DNA of 21,586 bases from Deltaproteobacteria bacterium. Lineage in GTDB: Bacteria; Desulfobacterota; Syntrophia; Syntrophales; UBA5619. The position numbers were made by a program, and so were the translations under genes. The stretch is taken from contig JAMDBG010000043.1 of the NCBI GenBank assembly GCA_023487865.1, forward strand, positions 1-21,586. Reading direction: 5' to 3'. This document shows, piece by piece, positions 9,796 to 16,393 of this stretch. The notes under the pieces are model-generated. The model searched no databases and was not told the origin of the DNA. It saw nothing but the letters and a program-made list of their open reading frames with translations. Numbering within the stretch: position 1 is the stretch's first letter; each line of letters begins with the position of its first letter.

Positions 9796-10242
9796 CTACG
9801 CGGACAATCTCGTCTTGACCTTTTCGCCTACGGCCTTGCCGTCGGCGCGGCCGGTCAGCTGCGGCATCAGGATCTTCATCACTTTTCCCATGTCCCGAAT
9901 GTCTCCCGCGCCCACCTCACGGATGGCCTCGGAAATTGCCGCATCGAGTTCCGCCTCCGAAAGCTGCGCCGGCAGGAACTCTTCAATCACCTTGAGTTCC
10001 GCTTCTTCCTTTTCCACCAGATCGGTCCTGCCGCCTTTCGCAAACTGTTCGATAGAATCCTTCCGCTGCTTGACCATGGAGGAGAGAAGCTGGAGAAATT
10101 CGGCTTCGTTAAGCTCGCGTTTCAGATCTATTTCCCGGTTATGCAAACCGTTTTTCAGCATCCGCAGGGCCGACAAGCGGAGCTTGTCCTTTGTCTTGGC
10201 AGCCAGAACCATCTCCTCATCAATTTTTCCCTTGAAAGCCAT
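9796..10242 (-). CDS. yqeY: GatB/YqeY domain protein
   Basis: The 148-residue protein is almost wholly the YqeY domain, homologous to the tail domain of GatB in the tRNA-dependent amidotransferase. It is thought to bind tRNA, but its function is not settled. Diagnostic stretches are RLSALRMLKN (residues 22-31), KQRKDSIEQF (57-66), EEFLPAQLSE (86-95) and GKVMKILMP (118-126). I chose the ATG at 10242 rather than the in-frame GTG at 10251, because AGGTGAG, which overlaps that GTG, is then a well-placed ribosome binding site. The gene is 12 bases upstream of dnaG and probably cotranscribed with it. Confidence 0.9.
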   Translation of the reverse strand: MAFKGKIDEEMVLAAKTKDKLRLSALRMLKNGLHNREIDLKRELNEAEFLQLLSSMVKQRKDSIEQFAKGGRTDLVEKEEAELKVIEEFLPAQLSEAELDAAISEAIREVGAGDIRDMGKVMKILMPQLTGRADGKAVGEKVKTRLSA

Positions 10243-10269
10243 GATTCTCACCTAAGCACCGTTTTTTCT

Positions 10270-10297
10270 AAACTAGATCATCTTTGCGTTTTGTCAA
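10270..10297 (-). promoter_or_regulatory. Possible promoter for yqeY-dnaG-rpoD
   Basis: On the minus strand a perfect TTGACA (10297-10292) is followed after 16 bases by TAGTTT (10275-10270), giving a short leader before the yqeY ATG. The -10 is weak. If real, it would let the replication and transcription genes be expressed apart from the upstream histidine genes. Confidence 0.4.
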
Positions 10298-10313
10298 TCC
10301 GAAAAAACTCCGG

Positions 10314-10658
10314 TCAGGCAAGTCCGTCCTTGAGTTTCAGACCGCCCAGCAGATGCATATGGAGGTGGAAAACCACCTGTCCGCCTTCTCTATTGCAGTT
10401 GATCACCAACCGGAAGCCCTTCGCGTCGATCTTCTTCAGGCGGGCCACCTCCTGGGCCGCAGTCATCATCGACTGGAGATCGGCCGCTCTTTCCGCATCG
10501 ACATCCATCAGGGTGGCTATATGCCGTTTGGGAATGATGATGATATGGACCGGCGCCATCGGGTGGATATCTTCAAAGGCCAGGGCTTTCTCGTTTTCAT
10601 ACACCTTCCGGCAGGGAATCTCGCCTGCCGCGATTTTGCAGAATATGCAGTCCTCCAT
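10314..10658 (-). CDS. HIT (histidine triad) family nucleotide-binding protein, HINT type
   Basis: The 114-residue protein has the triad H98-L-H100-M-H102-LL, preceded by a GGQ motif, which matches the HINT branch of nucleoside phosphoramidate and AMP-conjugate hydrolases. C4-x2-C7 together with H46 and the triad could form the structural zinc site seen in many HINT proteins. Length is typical. The ATG has GGAGG nine bases upstream. The gene follows hisA after 34 bases and is probably cotranscribed with it. A HIT gene near the end of a his cluster is common in related bacteria as far as I recall, but no role in histidine synthesis is shown. Confidence 0.93.
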   Translation of the reverse strand: MEDCIFCKIAAGEIPCRKVYENEKALAFEDIHPMAPVHIIIIPKRHIATLMDVDAERAADLQSMMTAAQEVARLKKIDAKGFRLVINCNREGGQVVFHLHMHLLGGLKLKDGLA

Positions 10659-10692
10659 TCTTCATAGCCTCCTTCATCTACCCGCTCCCTGC

Positions 10693-11472
10693 TCAGGCAA
10701 TCCCGGCCCCAGACCCAGGCTCGGAAGTGTCCGCCCCCTTCCGGCGCCGGCCCTTCGCGCAGGCAATTGCCTCTGCAAGGCAGAGGGCTCCCGTATAAAG
10801 GGCCTTTCCTGCGATCACGCCGAATATTCCCTTGCCCTCTATTTTCATGAGATTTTCAATATCCCGCATCCCGGACACCCCGCCGGAGGCAATCACAGGA
10901 ATCCCGACAGATTCGGCCAGTTCCCGTGTGTTTTCGATATTGATCCCGGTTTCCATTCCGTCTCTCGTGATATCCGTATAGACGAGGGCGGCGGGCCGGT
11001 CGTCCTCAAATCGGCGCGCCAGCGCCACGGCGGTCTCCGCATGCGTTTCCGTCCATCCCTGGACGGCAAGTTGGCCGCCGCGGGCGTCGATGCCCAGGAT
11101 CACGCAATCAGGAAACTCCCGGCAGGCCCTCCGGAGGAACTCCGGATCCCGCAAGGCGGCCGTCCCGAGGATCACCCACCGGACTCCCATCCGGAGGTAG
11201 GCCTCCACCGTTTTCATCTCTCGGATGCCGCCGCCGACCTGAAGCGGCAGCCCCGTTTCCGTCACAATGCGCCGTATAACAGCCTCGTGACGGGGAACAC
11301 CCGCGAGAGAGCCGTCCAGATCGACTACATGGAGGCGCTCGGCGCCCTTATTCTTCCAAATAGCGGCCATTTCTGTCGGATCGTCTGCATAAACGGTTGC
11401 CCGTCCGAAATCTCCCTGGACAAGACGCACGCAACGCCCACCTTTCAGATCAATGGCGGGAATGACAATCAT
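10693..11472 (-). CDS. hisA: HisA, ProFAR isomerase (histidine biosynthesis)
   Basis: HisA isomerises ProFAR to PRFAR, the fourth step of histidine synthesis, using a TIM barrel. The 259-residue sequence shows the two half-barrel phosphate sites and the catalytic acids: D8 in PAIDLKGG, D129 in GIDARGG, QVGGGIR (78-84), YTDITRDGM (165-173) and IASGGVS (194-200). W140, in the segment usual for HisA, helps to separate it from HisF. The C-terminus (about 240-259, GRRRKGADTSEPGSGAGIA) is a short low-complexity extension. The ribosome binding site is weak (AAGAGAG). hisH and hisF, often next to hisA, are absent here. Confidence 0.95.
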   Translation of the reverse strand: MIVIPAIDLKGGRCVRLVQGDFGRATVYADDPTEMAAIWKNKGAERLHVVDLDGSLAGVPRHEAVIRRIVTETGLPLQVGGGIREMKTVEAYLRMGVRWVILGTAALRDPEFLRRACREFPDCVILGIDARGGQLAVQGWTETHAETAVALARRFEDDRPAALVYTDITRDGMETGINIENTRELAESVGIPVIASGGVSGMRDIENLMKIEGKGIFGVIAGKALYTGALCLAEAIACAKGRRRKGADTSEPGSGAGIA

Positions 11473-11550
11473 GAAGGGACTCTCTTTAAAAATGGCTTCC
11501 CTCTACGGAAATCCGACGTGGACCCGTCTCAGGAGCGGCTCAGAATAACG

Positions 11551-12255
11551 TTACGGCATGCCGGGAAAGGTTTTCAGGACCTGTTCAAGCCCCTCTTCTG
11601 TCAGCTCCTCCGCCGTGACCCACCGACCTTTTCCCCGATAGAACGAAGAGAATTGGAAGAGATCCTCCATCAGTGAACTTTGCGTCTTGTCAAAGATGCC
11701 CTTCCAGACGAGCGCTCCGTCGCTGACCCGCAAGAGATGAATTTCAAAGGCGACAGAGGCAGGTTGCTCTACGGCATAGGCGACCCCTTTCCTTTCCCGG
11801 AAACGGTAGAGGTACCCCGCTACCACGCCCTCCGCTCCGAGTTCGCTTCCGACATCGCGCAACACCTGCCGAAGGGGGGTCTTGAGGGAATCCGCGGAAA
11901 CCCGCCGGAAGATGCCGGCGACCCGTTCCCCTGCAATGAGACTGAATTTTGGCTTGTTTTTCTCCAATTGCGCCAGGAAGAGCGTCTCCAGTACTTTTTC
12001 AGGATTTCCCTGTATTGCCGAGGCATTGACGTTTGTCCCGCAGAGGGGACAGCGAACGTCGCCGGCGCTCGTCGACTCATCAGGAACGATCTGCTGGAAA
12101 GGGACCACGGCAATCCGGTCAAAAACGAGTTTCGCTTCGGGAGCGGGAACACCCGAATCCTCACGATAATGACAGCCGATGACCGTAGGCAGAATAAGGC
12201 AGACAGAAAACAGGCCGTATAGAACCCTGCTAAAACAGGCTGACTTTTTGATGAT
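11551..12255 (-). CDS. Putative lipoprotein with apparent AUC start
   Basis: The mature part is clear in one frame: VVPFQQI near residue 50, a CPLC motif (69-72), and a C-terminal half with GVVAGYLYRFRERKG and ALVWKGIFDKTQSSL, a pattern resembling CsgG/LpoB/TolB-N-like periplasmic lipoproteins. The first GTG in this frame (12108) would leave out upstream coding that reads as an excellent lipoprotein signal: KKS, a hydrophobic core, then the lipobox VIGC with the cysteine at 12174-12172. From the in-frame TAG at about 12324 to that point there is no ATG, GTG or TTG. AGAGGGGG lies five to eight bases before two ATC codons (12255 and 12252), so an AUC start giving about 234 residues is inferred. 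A sequencing error or a truncated gene starting at GTG are the alternatives. The gene sits inside the his operon, between hisB and hisA. Confidence 0.65.
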   Translation of the reverse strand: MIKKSACFSRVLYGLFSVCLILPTVIGCHYREDSGVPAPEAKLVFDRIAVVPFQQIVPDESTSAGDVRCPLCGTNVNASAIQGNPEKVLETLFLAQLEKNKPKFSLIAGERVAGIFRRVSADSLKTPLRQVLRDVGSELGAEGVVAGYLYRFRERKGVAYAVEQPASVAFEIHLLRVSDGALVWKGIFDKTQSSLMEDLFQFSSFYRGKGRWVTAEELTEEGLEQVLKTFPGMP

Positions 12256-12364
12256 GACGACCCCCTCTTGTCTCTGGGCAGCGGATGCTTCTCTTGCCGG
12301 AAAGATCGGCGCACTATCGGCCTATCTCAAACCCTGCACCCCGTGGCAACGCCTTTTCCGGTCT

Positions 12365-12955
12365 TCAGCCCTCCAGGGAACCTTTGGTAGAAAGGACCCC
12401 TTCTACCCGTTCATCCATCGCAATCGCCCCTCTAAAAGCACGAGCAAAAGCCTTGAATATCGCCTCTGCCATATGGTGAAGATTAGTACCATAGATGAGG
12501 TTGATGTGCAACGTTATTCCGCTATGATCCGAAAATGACTTGAAAAATTCCTGAAGAAGCGCCGGATCGAATTCTCCGATCCTGCCTTCGCCCAGTTCCG
12601 CATGCCAAATCAGATAGGGTCTCCCCGAAAGATCCATCGCCACACCGCAAAGGCTCTCGTCCATCGGCACCACGGCCTCACCATAGCGACTGATCCCTTT
12701 CCTGTCCCCCAGGGCCTTTCGGACGGCCTGCCCCAGGCAGATACCCACATCCTCCACGAGGTGATGATCGTCGATCTCGGTGTCGCCTTGGCTTCGAACA
12801 ATGAGGTCAAGCAATGCATGCCGGGCGAAAAGATTCAGCATATGATTGAGAAAGGGGACGGAAGTGTCGATGCGGCCTTCCCCCTTTCCGTCCAAATCAA
12901 TGGTCGCCGAAACCTCCGTCTCCGTGGTCTTTCTCTGGATAGTCGCCTGCCGCAT
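12365..12955 (-). CDS. hisB: HisB, imidazoleglycerol-phosphate dehydratase
   Basis: This enzyme dehydrates imidazole glycerol phosphate to imidazole acetol phosphate. The 196-residue monofunctional form has both manganese-binding His-rich motifs: DDHHLVEDVG (62-71) and NLHHMAEA (158-165), plus FLNHML (35-40) and FARHALLD (43-50). The reading frame is open much further upstream, into hisG, but AAGGAGG at 12970-12964 fixes the start: it is eight bases from the ATG at 12955 and only two from the in-frame ATG at 12961. The Shine-Dalgarno sequence touches the hisG stop codon, which suggests translational coupling. Confidence 0.95.
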   Translation of the reverse strand: MRQATIQRKTTETEVSATIDLDGKGEGRIDTSVPFLNHMLNLFARHALLDLIVRSQGDTEIDDHHLVEDVGICLGQAVRKALGDRKGISRYGEAVVPMDESLCGVAMDLSGRPYLIWHAELGEGRIGEFDPALLQEFFKSFSDHSGITLHINLIYGTNLHHMAEAIFKAFARAFRGAIAMDERVEGVLSTKGSLEG

Positions 12956-12969
12956 GGCCATTTCCTCCT

Positions 12970-13842
12970 TCAGATGACCTTGTTTAACGGGTACTCGATG
13001 ATCCCCTCCGCCCCCGCCTCTTTGAGAAGCGGAATCAGATCCCGGACTGCATTTCCGTTCACAATCGTCTCCACGGCCAGCCAGTCCTCCGAATAGAGCC
13101 CTGAAATCGTCGGCGCTTTCAGAGAGGGGAGCACAACCACCAGGCGAGCGAGGTTCTCTCGAGACACGTTCATCTTCAGCCCCACCTTCCCCATTGCCTG
13201 CAACGATCCGTTGAGAAGCATCCTGATCTGTTCGATCTTCTGCCTCTTCCAGGGATCCGCCCACGCCTCCCGATTGGCGATCAGCTTGGTATTGGTTTTC
13301 ATCAGTTCATGGATGATTTTCAGTTTGTTGGCCCGGATGGTTGTCCCCGTTTCGGTCACCTCAACGATGGCATCGACCAGCCCTTCCACCACTTTCGCTT
13401 CGGTCGCCCCCCAGGAAAATTCGACATGGATATGGATGTTCCGCTCCGCGAAGTACCGCTTCGTAAAATTTACGAGTTCCGTCGAAACCTTTTTGCCTTC
13501 CATATCCTCGAGCTTTTGGATGGGTGAATCATCACGTACGACGAGGACCCAGCGTGCCTGCCGCGTTGATGTCTTGGAGTAGATCAAATCCTGAACGGAG
13601 ACGACATCCGATTCATTTTCAGTGATCCAGTCCTGTCCGGTCAGCCCCAGATCGAGTGTGCCGTCCTCCACATAGCGGGACATCTCCTGGGCTCGGACCA
13701 GGGTACAGGAAAGCTCCTCATCATCGATATCGGGAAAGTAACTCCGGCTGTCATAGGTGATGTGCCAGCCCGCCCTCTTGAACAGATCCACCGTATTGGC
13801 TTCCAGGCTTCCTTTGGGAATGCCTATTTTCAGTTTATTCAT
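12970..13842 (-). CDS. hisG: HisG, ATP phosphoribosyltransferase (long form)
   Basis: HisG catalyses the first and feedback-regulated step of histidine synthesis, joining ATP and PRPP. At 290 residues this is the long form, with a C-terminal ACT-like regulatory domain (about 215-290), so it should not need HisZ. Visible signatures are IGIPKGSLE (6-14), LGLTGQDW (65-72), SWGATEAKVVEGLVDAIVE (143-161) and the PRPP loop VTETGTTIRAN (162-172). The ATG at 13842 is preferred over upstream in-frame codons because the family starts here (KLKIGIPKG) and GAGG lies nine bases upstream. The gene follows hisI after 40 bases and runs into hisB. Confidence 0.96.
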   Translation of the reverse strand: MNKLKIGIPKGSLEANTVDLFKRAGWHITYDSRSYFPDIDDEELSCTLVRAQEMSRYVEDGTLDLGLTGQDWITENESDVVSVQDLIYSKTSTRQARWVLVVRDDSPIQKLEDMEGKKVSTELVNFTKRYFAERNIHIHVEFSWGATEAKVVEGLVDAIVEVTETGTTIRANKLKIIHELMKTNTKLIANREAWADPWKRQKIEQIRMLLNGSLQAMGKVGLKMNVSRENLARLVVVLPSLKAPTISGLYSEDWLAVETIVNGNAVRDLIPLLKEAGAEGIIEYPLNKVI

Positions 13843-13882
13843 CGTTGGCTTCCTCAAAATGACATCAAGTCTCCGGCGGGGA

Positions 13883-14257
13883 CTACTTATACACATCCTT
13901 GGGATCAAAGACCCGTTCTCCGACGGCGACAAAATCTCCATCAACCCATTTGCGATAGAAGCACGACCGGTAACCGGTGTGACAGGCTGCGTCGCCCAGC
14001 TGCTTGACCTTCAGCAGGACGGTATCTCCATCACAATCCAGCCGAACCTCGCGGACCAACTGAACATGACCCGAGGTCTCTCCCTTCAGCCAGAGGCTCT
14101 GCCGGGATCGGCTCCAATAGTAGGCCTTCCCCGTCGCAAGCGTTTTCAGCCAGGCCTCCCTGTTCATGTAGGCCAGCATGAGAATCTCCCCAGTCTCCTC
14201 GTCCTGGGCCACGGTGGGCACCAGTCCCTCGCCTTTATCAAAATTCGGTTCTTGCAT
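13883..14257 (-). CDS. hisI: HisI, phosphoribosyl-AMP cyclohydrolase
   Basis: HisI opens the purine ring of PR-AMP in the third step of the pathway. The 124-residue protein is the cyclohydrolase domain alone, with no fused HisE. The metal site is complete: D74-C75-D76-G77-D78, then C92 and C99 in ACHTGYRSC. The start has AGGA five bases upstream. It is the first gene after the promoter at 14327-14355, so it probably leads the his-dnaG-rpoD transcription block. hisE, hisD, hisC, hisH and hisF are not in the window. Confidence 0.96.
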   Translation of the reverse strand: MQEPNFDKGEGLVPTVAQDEETGEILMLAYMNREAWLKTLATGKAYYWSRSRQSLWLKGETSGHVQLVREVRLDCDGDTVLLKVKQLGDAACHTGYRSCFYRKWVDGDFVAVGERVFDPKDVYK

Positions 14258-14294
14258 GACAATCCTGTGAATCGTTATGGTCTCCCCTGAATGT

Positions 14295-14320
14295 ACCGGC
14301 AGATAAAACCGGCGGATAAG
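14295..14320. repeat. Tandem 13-base repeat at the his promoter start site
   Basis: ACCGGCAGATAAA (14295-14307) is followed with no gap by ACCGGCGGATAAG (14308-14320); 11 of 13 positions agree. The second unit ends six bases before the -10 element on the minus strand, so the repeat covers roughly +1 to +26 of the predicted his transcript. It could be an operator or part of a leader structure; no regulator is identified. Confidence 0.7.
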
Positions 14321-14326
14321 CGTTAA

Positions 14327-14355
14327 ATCATAATTGAATAAATGCTATTAATCAA
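14327..14355 (-). promoter_or_regulatory. Sigma-70 promoter for the his operon
   Basis: On the minus strand TTGATT (14355-14350) is followed after 17 bases by TATGAT (14332-14327). The -10 matches five of six consensus bases, the spacing is optimal and the region is AT-rich. The leader to hisI would be about 60-65 bases. I see no run of histidine codons or attenuator in it. Confidence 0.62.
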
Positions 14356-14557
14356 GCACTTTCTCGTCATAGAGGCGCCTTGCAGGTGTGGCTGACTTTC
14401 ATCTTGCTTCATCCTCCCTTCTGTGCTAAAAACTCATTCAGAAGCTGACACGCTGCGGGTATCGTCTTTTTTTCCCGTCATCTTCAGCCGGTTTTGCATG
14501 GCGGTTTTTGGAGCCATTGACCTTATGGAAAATCACAGGCAATAAGGAGGTTCGGCG

Positions 14558-14857
14558 ATGTCTTTGCTTATCGGCGGCATTGTAGCTGTCATCCTGGGTG
14601 TCATCGGTTTTTCCTTATGGTGGAATGCCTTTATCCTCATCCTGCAGGGTGGCGTTCCGATCCTGCTGATCCTCGGGGGCGTCCTCGCCGTGTACGTCGG
14701 CATGGACGCCATGCAGGACAAGATGCGCGAGGAGCGTCAAAGGCAGGATGAGAAGCTGGAAAAGGCCCATGAGGAGATTGAAAAGGTCAAGGCCCAGTCG
14801 GATCAGTACCGGGAAGAGATCGAACGATTGAAGGAACAGGCGAAAAATACACCTTGA
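14558..14857 (+). CDS. Small membrane protein with two TM helices and coiled-coil tail
   Basis: The 99-residue protein has two hydrophobic helices (about residues 3-21 and 26-48) joined by a short WWNAF-containing loop, then a highly charged helix (about 52-96, Glu/Lys/Arg/Gln-rich) that should form a coiled coil, probably in the cytoplasm. AAGGAGG lies seven bases before the ATG, so it is very likely translated. The two-helix part, with its WW and its QGGVPILLILGG segment, recalls the small magnetosome protein MamI, but that protein lacks the long charged tail and the resemblance may only reflect similar topology. The gene stands alone between his and TRAP genes. No function is assigned. Confidence 0.78.
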   Translation: MSLLIGGIVAVILGVIGFSLWWNAFILILQGGVPILLILGGVLAVYVGMDAMQDKMREERQRQDEKLEKAHEEIEKVKAQSDQYREEIERLKEQAKNTP

Positions 14858-14979
14858 CAGACAGATTAAAATGCAATAGGTAGTCGCCAGTTTGATTGAA
14901 TTGATGAACGGGATTAAGTCACCATGCAGACAATTTCATCCGAATTTCTTGTTATCCGCATCAGCTTTTATCCCTATAT

Positions 14980-15021
14980 GTATTGATGCCTGCTGTCTGT
15001 CCCATGGACAGGCAAGCAGGC
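14980..15021. repeat. REP-like hairpin element, copy 1
   Basis: The motif GTATTGATGCCTG (14980-14992) leads into an imperfect stem in which GCCTGCT (14988-14994) pairs with AGCAGGC (15015-15021) and CTGTCC (14997-15002) pairs with GGACAG (15006-15011). The same 13-base motif and a CTGTCC/GGACAG stem recur at 15157-15196. Confidence 0.6.
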
Positions 15022-15156
15022 CTTCCCCACAATCCCCAATATAATCCCCAGTCGCGTTTATTACGAATCGCAGGAGCGTTTGTTATCCCGAGAGGAGATC
15101 CGGAGCATGTTTTATGTCATTGACAACTTTTACTATGTATCGTCGTCCCTCTACGC

Positions 15157-15196
15157 GTATTGATGCCTGTCCTTCCTTCGCGACGGGAGGGACAGG
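15157..15196. repeat. REP-like hairpin element, copy 2
   Basis: The identical GTATTGATGCCTG (15157-15169) leads into an 11-bp stem, CCTGTCCTTCC (15166-15176) with GGGAGGACAGG-like bases at 15186-15196, including one T-G pair, around a 9-base loop. The bases before the motif (TCCCTCTACGC) also resemble those before copy 1 (TCCCTATAT). Confidence 0.6.
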
Positions 15197-15294
15197 ACGC
15201 CGGCGCCCGGTGCCGGCAACGTCGCAGGTGTGCGATCAAAGGATTTCTCGGAAAGAGTGATAAACGGATAGATAACAAAAAAAGGAGGTCATCA

Positions 15295-16308
15295 ATGTAC
15301 AAAGCGTGGCGATCCATCGTATTCATCGGGAGTCTGTCCCTGGCGGCGATTCCTCTGTTCACCTCGTCGGTATTCGGGCAGACGCCGATCAAGCTGAACT
15401 ATTCGGTGTTTTTCCCTGCCCCCCACATCCACAGCGTCCTGGCCGTCGAATGGGGAAAGGAACTGGAAAAGAGGACCAACGGGCGGGTCAAGGTCGATGT
15501 CCTGCCGGGCGGCACCCTGACGCCGGCGGACAAGTGTTATGACGGCGTGGAGAAGGGGATATCCGACCTGGGCATGTCGGTCTTCGCTTACACACGGGGG
15601 AAGTTCCCCCTGACGGAGGTCATTGACCTGCCGCTGGGAATCAAGAACGGCATTCAGGCAACCCGGCTGATCAACGACTACTACAAGAAATTCAAGCCGA
15701 AGGAACTGGATGGCGTGAAGGTCATGTTTCTCCACGCCCACGGTCCCGGCCTTCTCCACAGCAAAACCCCCGTCAATAAAATCGAGGACCTCAAAGGGAT
15801 GAAGGTCCGCTGCACCGGCCTGGCCACAAAGATCGTTTCCGCCCTGGGAGGAACGCCGGTCGCCATGCCCATGGGGGAGACTTACGACGCCCTGAGCAGG
15901 GGCGTCGTCGATGCCTCCATGGCGCCGCAGGAATCGCTGGCCACCTGGAAATGGGGAGAAGTGGTGAAGTACACGACGGAAGACTTCGGCGCCTCATACT
16001 CCACGGGGATGTTCGTCGTGATGAACAAGGACAAGTGGAAGTCCCTGCCCGCGGATATCCAGAAGACGATCGAAAAGCTGAACGAAGAGTGGATCGAAAA
16101 ATCGGGCAAGGGCTGGGATGAGATCGACAAGAAGGGACGGGAAACGACGCTCAAGCTGGGTAACAAGATCATCTCTCTTTCCAAGCAGGAGAATGAGCGG
16201 TGGGCCAACGCGGTCCGCCCCCTCTTGAACGATTATGTAAACAGCATGAAGGCAAAGGGGCTGCCGGGCGACGAGGCGTTGAAGTTCTGCCTGGACCGGT
16301 TGAAGTAA
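15295..16308 (+). CDS. TRAP transporter substrate-binding protein (DctP family)
   Basis: This 337-residue periplasmic protein captures a carboxylate and hands it to the DctQM permease. A Sec signal peptide is clear: YKAWR, a hydrophobic core, and cleavage probably after VFG (about residue 28). Family marks are the region around LPGGTL (70-75), R172 in KVRCTG, at the position of the Arg that salt-bridges the substrate carboxylate in TRAP binding proteins, and GETYDALSRGVVDA (194-207). The ATG at 15295 has AAAGGAGG seven bases upstream; the frame is open further upstream, but that stretch lies in the hairpin region. The substrate cannot be told from sequence; the acyl-CoA synthetase downstream suggests an organic acid. 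The symbol is left blank because the substrate is unknown. Confidence 0.93.
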   Translation: MYKAWRSIVFIGSLSLAAIPLFTSSVFGQTPIKLNYSVFFPAPHIHSVLAVEWGKELEKRTNGRVKVDVLPGGTLTPADKCYDGVEKGISDLGMSVFAYTRGKFPLTEVIDLPLGIKNGIQATRLINDYYKKFKPKELDGVKVMFLHAHGPGLLHSKTPVNKIEDLKGMKVRCTGLATKIVSALGGTPVAMPMGETYDALSRGVVDASMAPQESLATWKWGEVVKYTTEDFGASYSTGMFVVMNKDKWKSLPADIQKTIEKLNEEWIEKSGKGWDEIDKKGRETTLKLGNKIISLSKQENERWANAVRPLLNDYVNSMKAKGLPGDEALKFCLDRLK

Positions 16309-16325
16309 CCCCCCTGGGCTTTTGC

Positions 16326-16359
16326 GGAGAGGGGGTGAGGAGATCCCCTCTCCTTTTTT
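16326..16359 (+). terminator. Terminator-like hairpin between TRAP binding protein and permease genes
   Basis: A perfect 9-bp stem, GGAGAGGGG (16326-16334) with CCCCTCTCC (16345-16353), a 10-base loop and six T (16354-16359) form a standard intrinsic terminator 17 bases after the binding-protein stop. It lies inside what should be one operon, so partial termination or protection of the upstream mRNA end is likely. Confidence 0.75.
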
Positions 16360-16393
16360 CATCACAACCCATGAGTACCACCAGGAGACGCCT

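Larger units (their letters stand above)
14258..14557. other. Divergent intergenic region, hisI and small membrane protein
   Basis: These 300 bases hold no gene that I can support. The hisI-facing half contains the promoter and the 13-base tandem repeat listed separately. The other half (about 14360-14540) has short T-rich runs but no convincing promoter for the plus-strand gene. Confidence 0.6.
14858..15294. other. Intergenic region with hairpin elements before the TRAP operon
   Basis: These 437 bases contain two related hairpin elements (14980-15021 and 15157-15196) and a third GC-rich hairpin with GCCGGC arms (15199-15204 and 15212-15217). The TRAP promoter must lie here, but no sigma-70 or sigma-54 match is good enough to report; a TTGACA at 15120-15125 has no -10 at the right distance. 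No protein-coding gene is supported. Confidence 0.6.

Noticed and set aside
9547..11676. A 709-codon open frame on the plus strand
   Set aside because: It lies opposite dnaG, yqeY, the HIT gene, hisA and the lipoprotein gene, all of which have strong family motifs; the long frame is a by-product of codon bias.
11820..12314. A minus-strand frame with ATG and a signal-peptide-like stretch overlapping the lipoprotein
   Set aside because: Its downstream part is Ser/Arg-rich shadow sequence with no conserved pattern, whereas the neighbouring frame has a lipobox followed by a coherent protein.
14517..14545. TTGACC with CAATAA at 17 bases as a promoter for the small membrane protein
   Set aside because: The -10 would overlap the ribosome binding site, so the transcript would lack it.
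14904..15044. A 46-codon plus-strand frame in the intergenic region
   Set aside because: It has no ribosome binding site, runs through the first hairpin element and has unusual composition.
15120..15148. TTGACA upstream of the TRAP operon as a promoter
   Set aside because: The hexamer at the right distance is TCGTCC, which is not a -10; no other spacing gives a good match.
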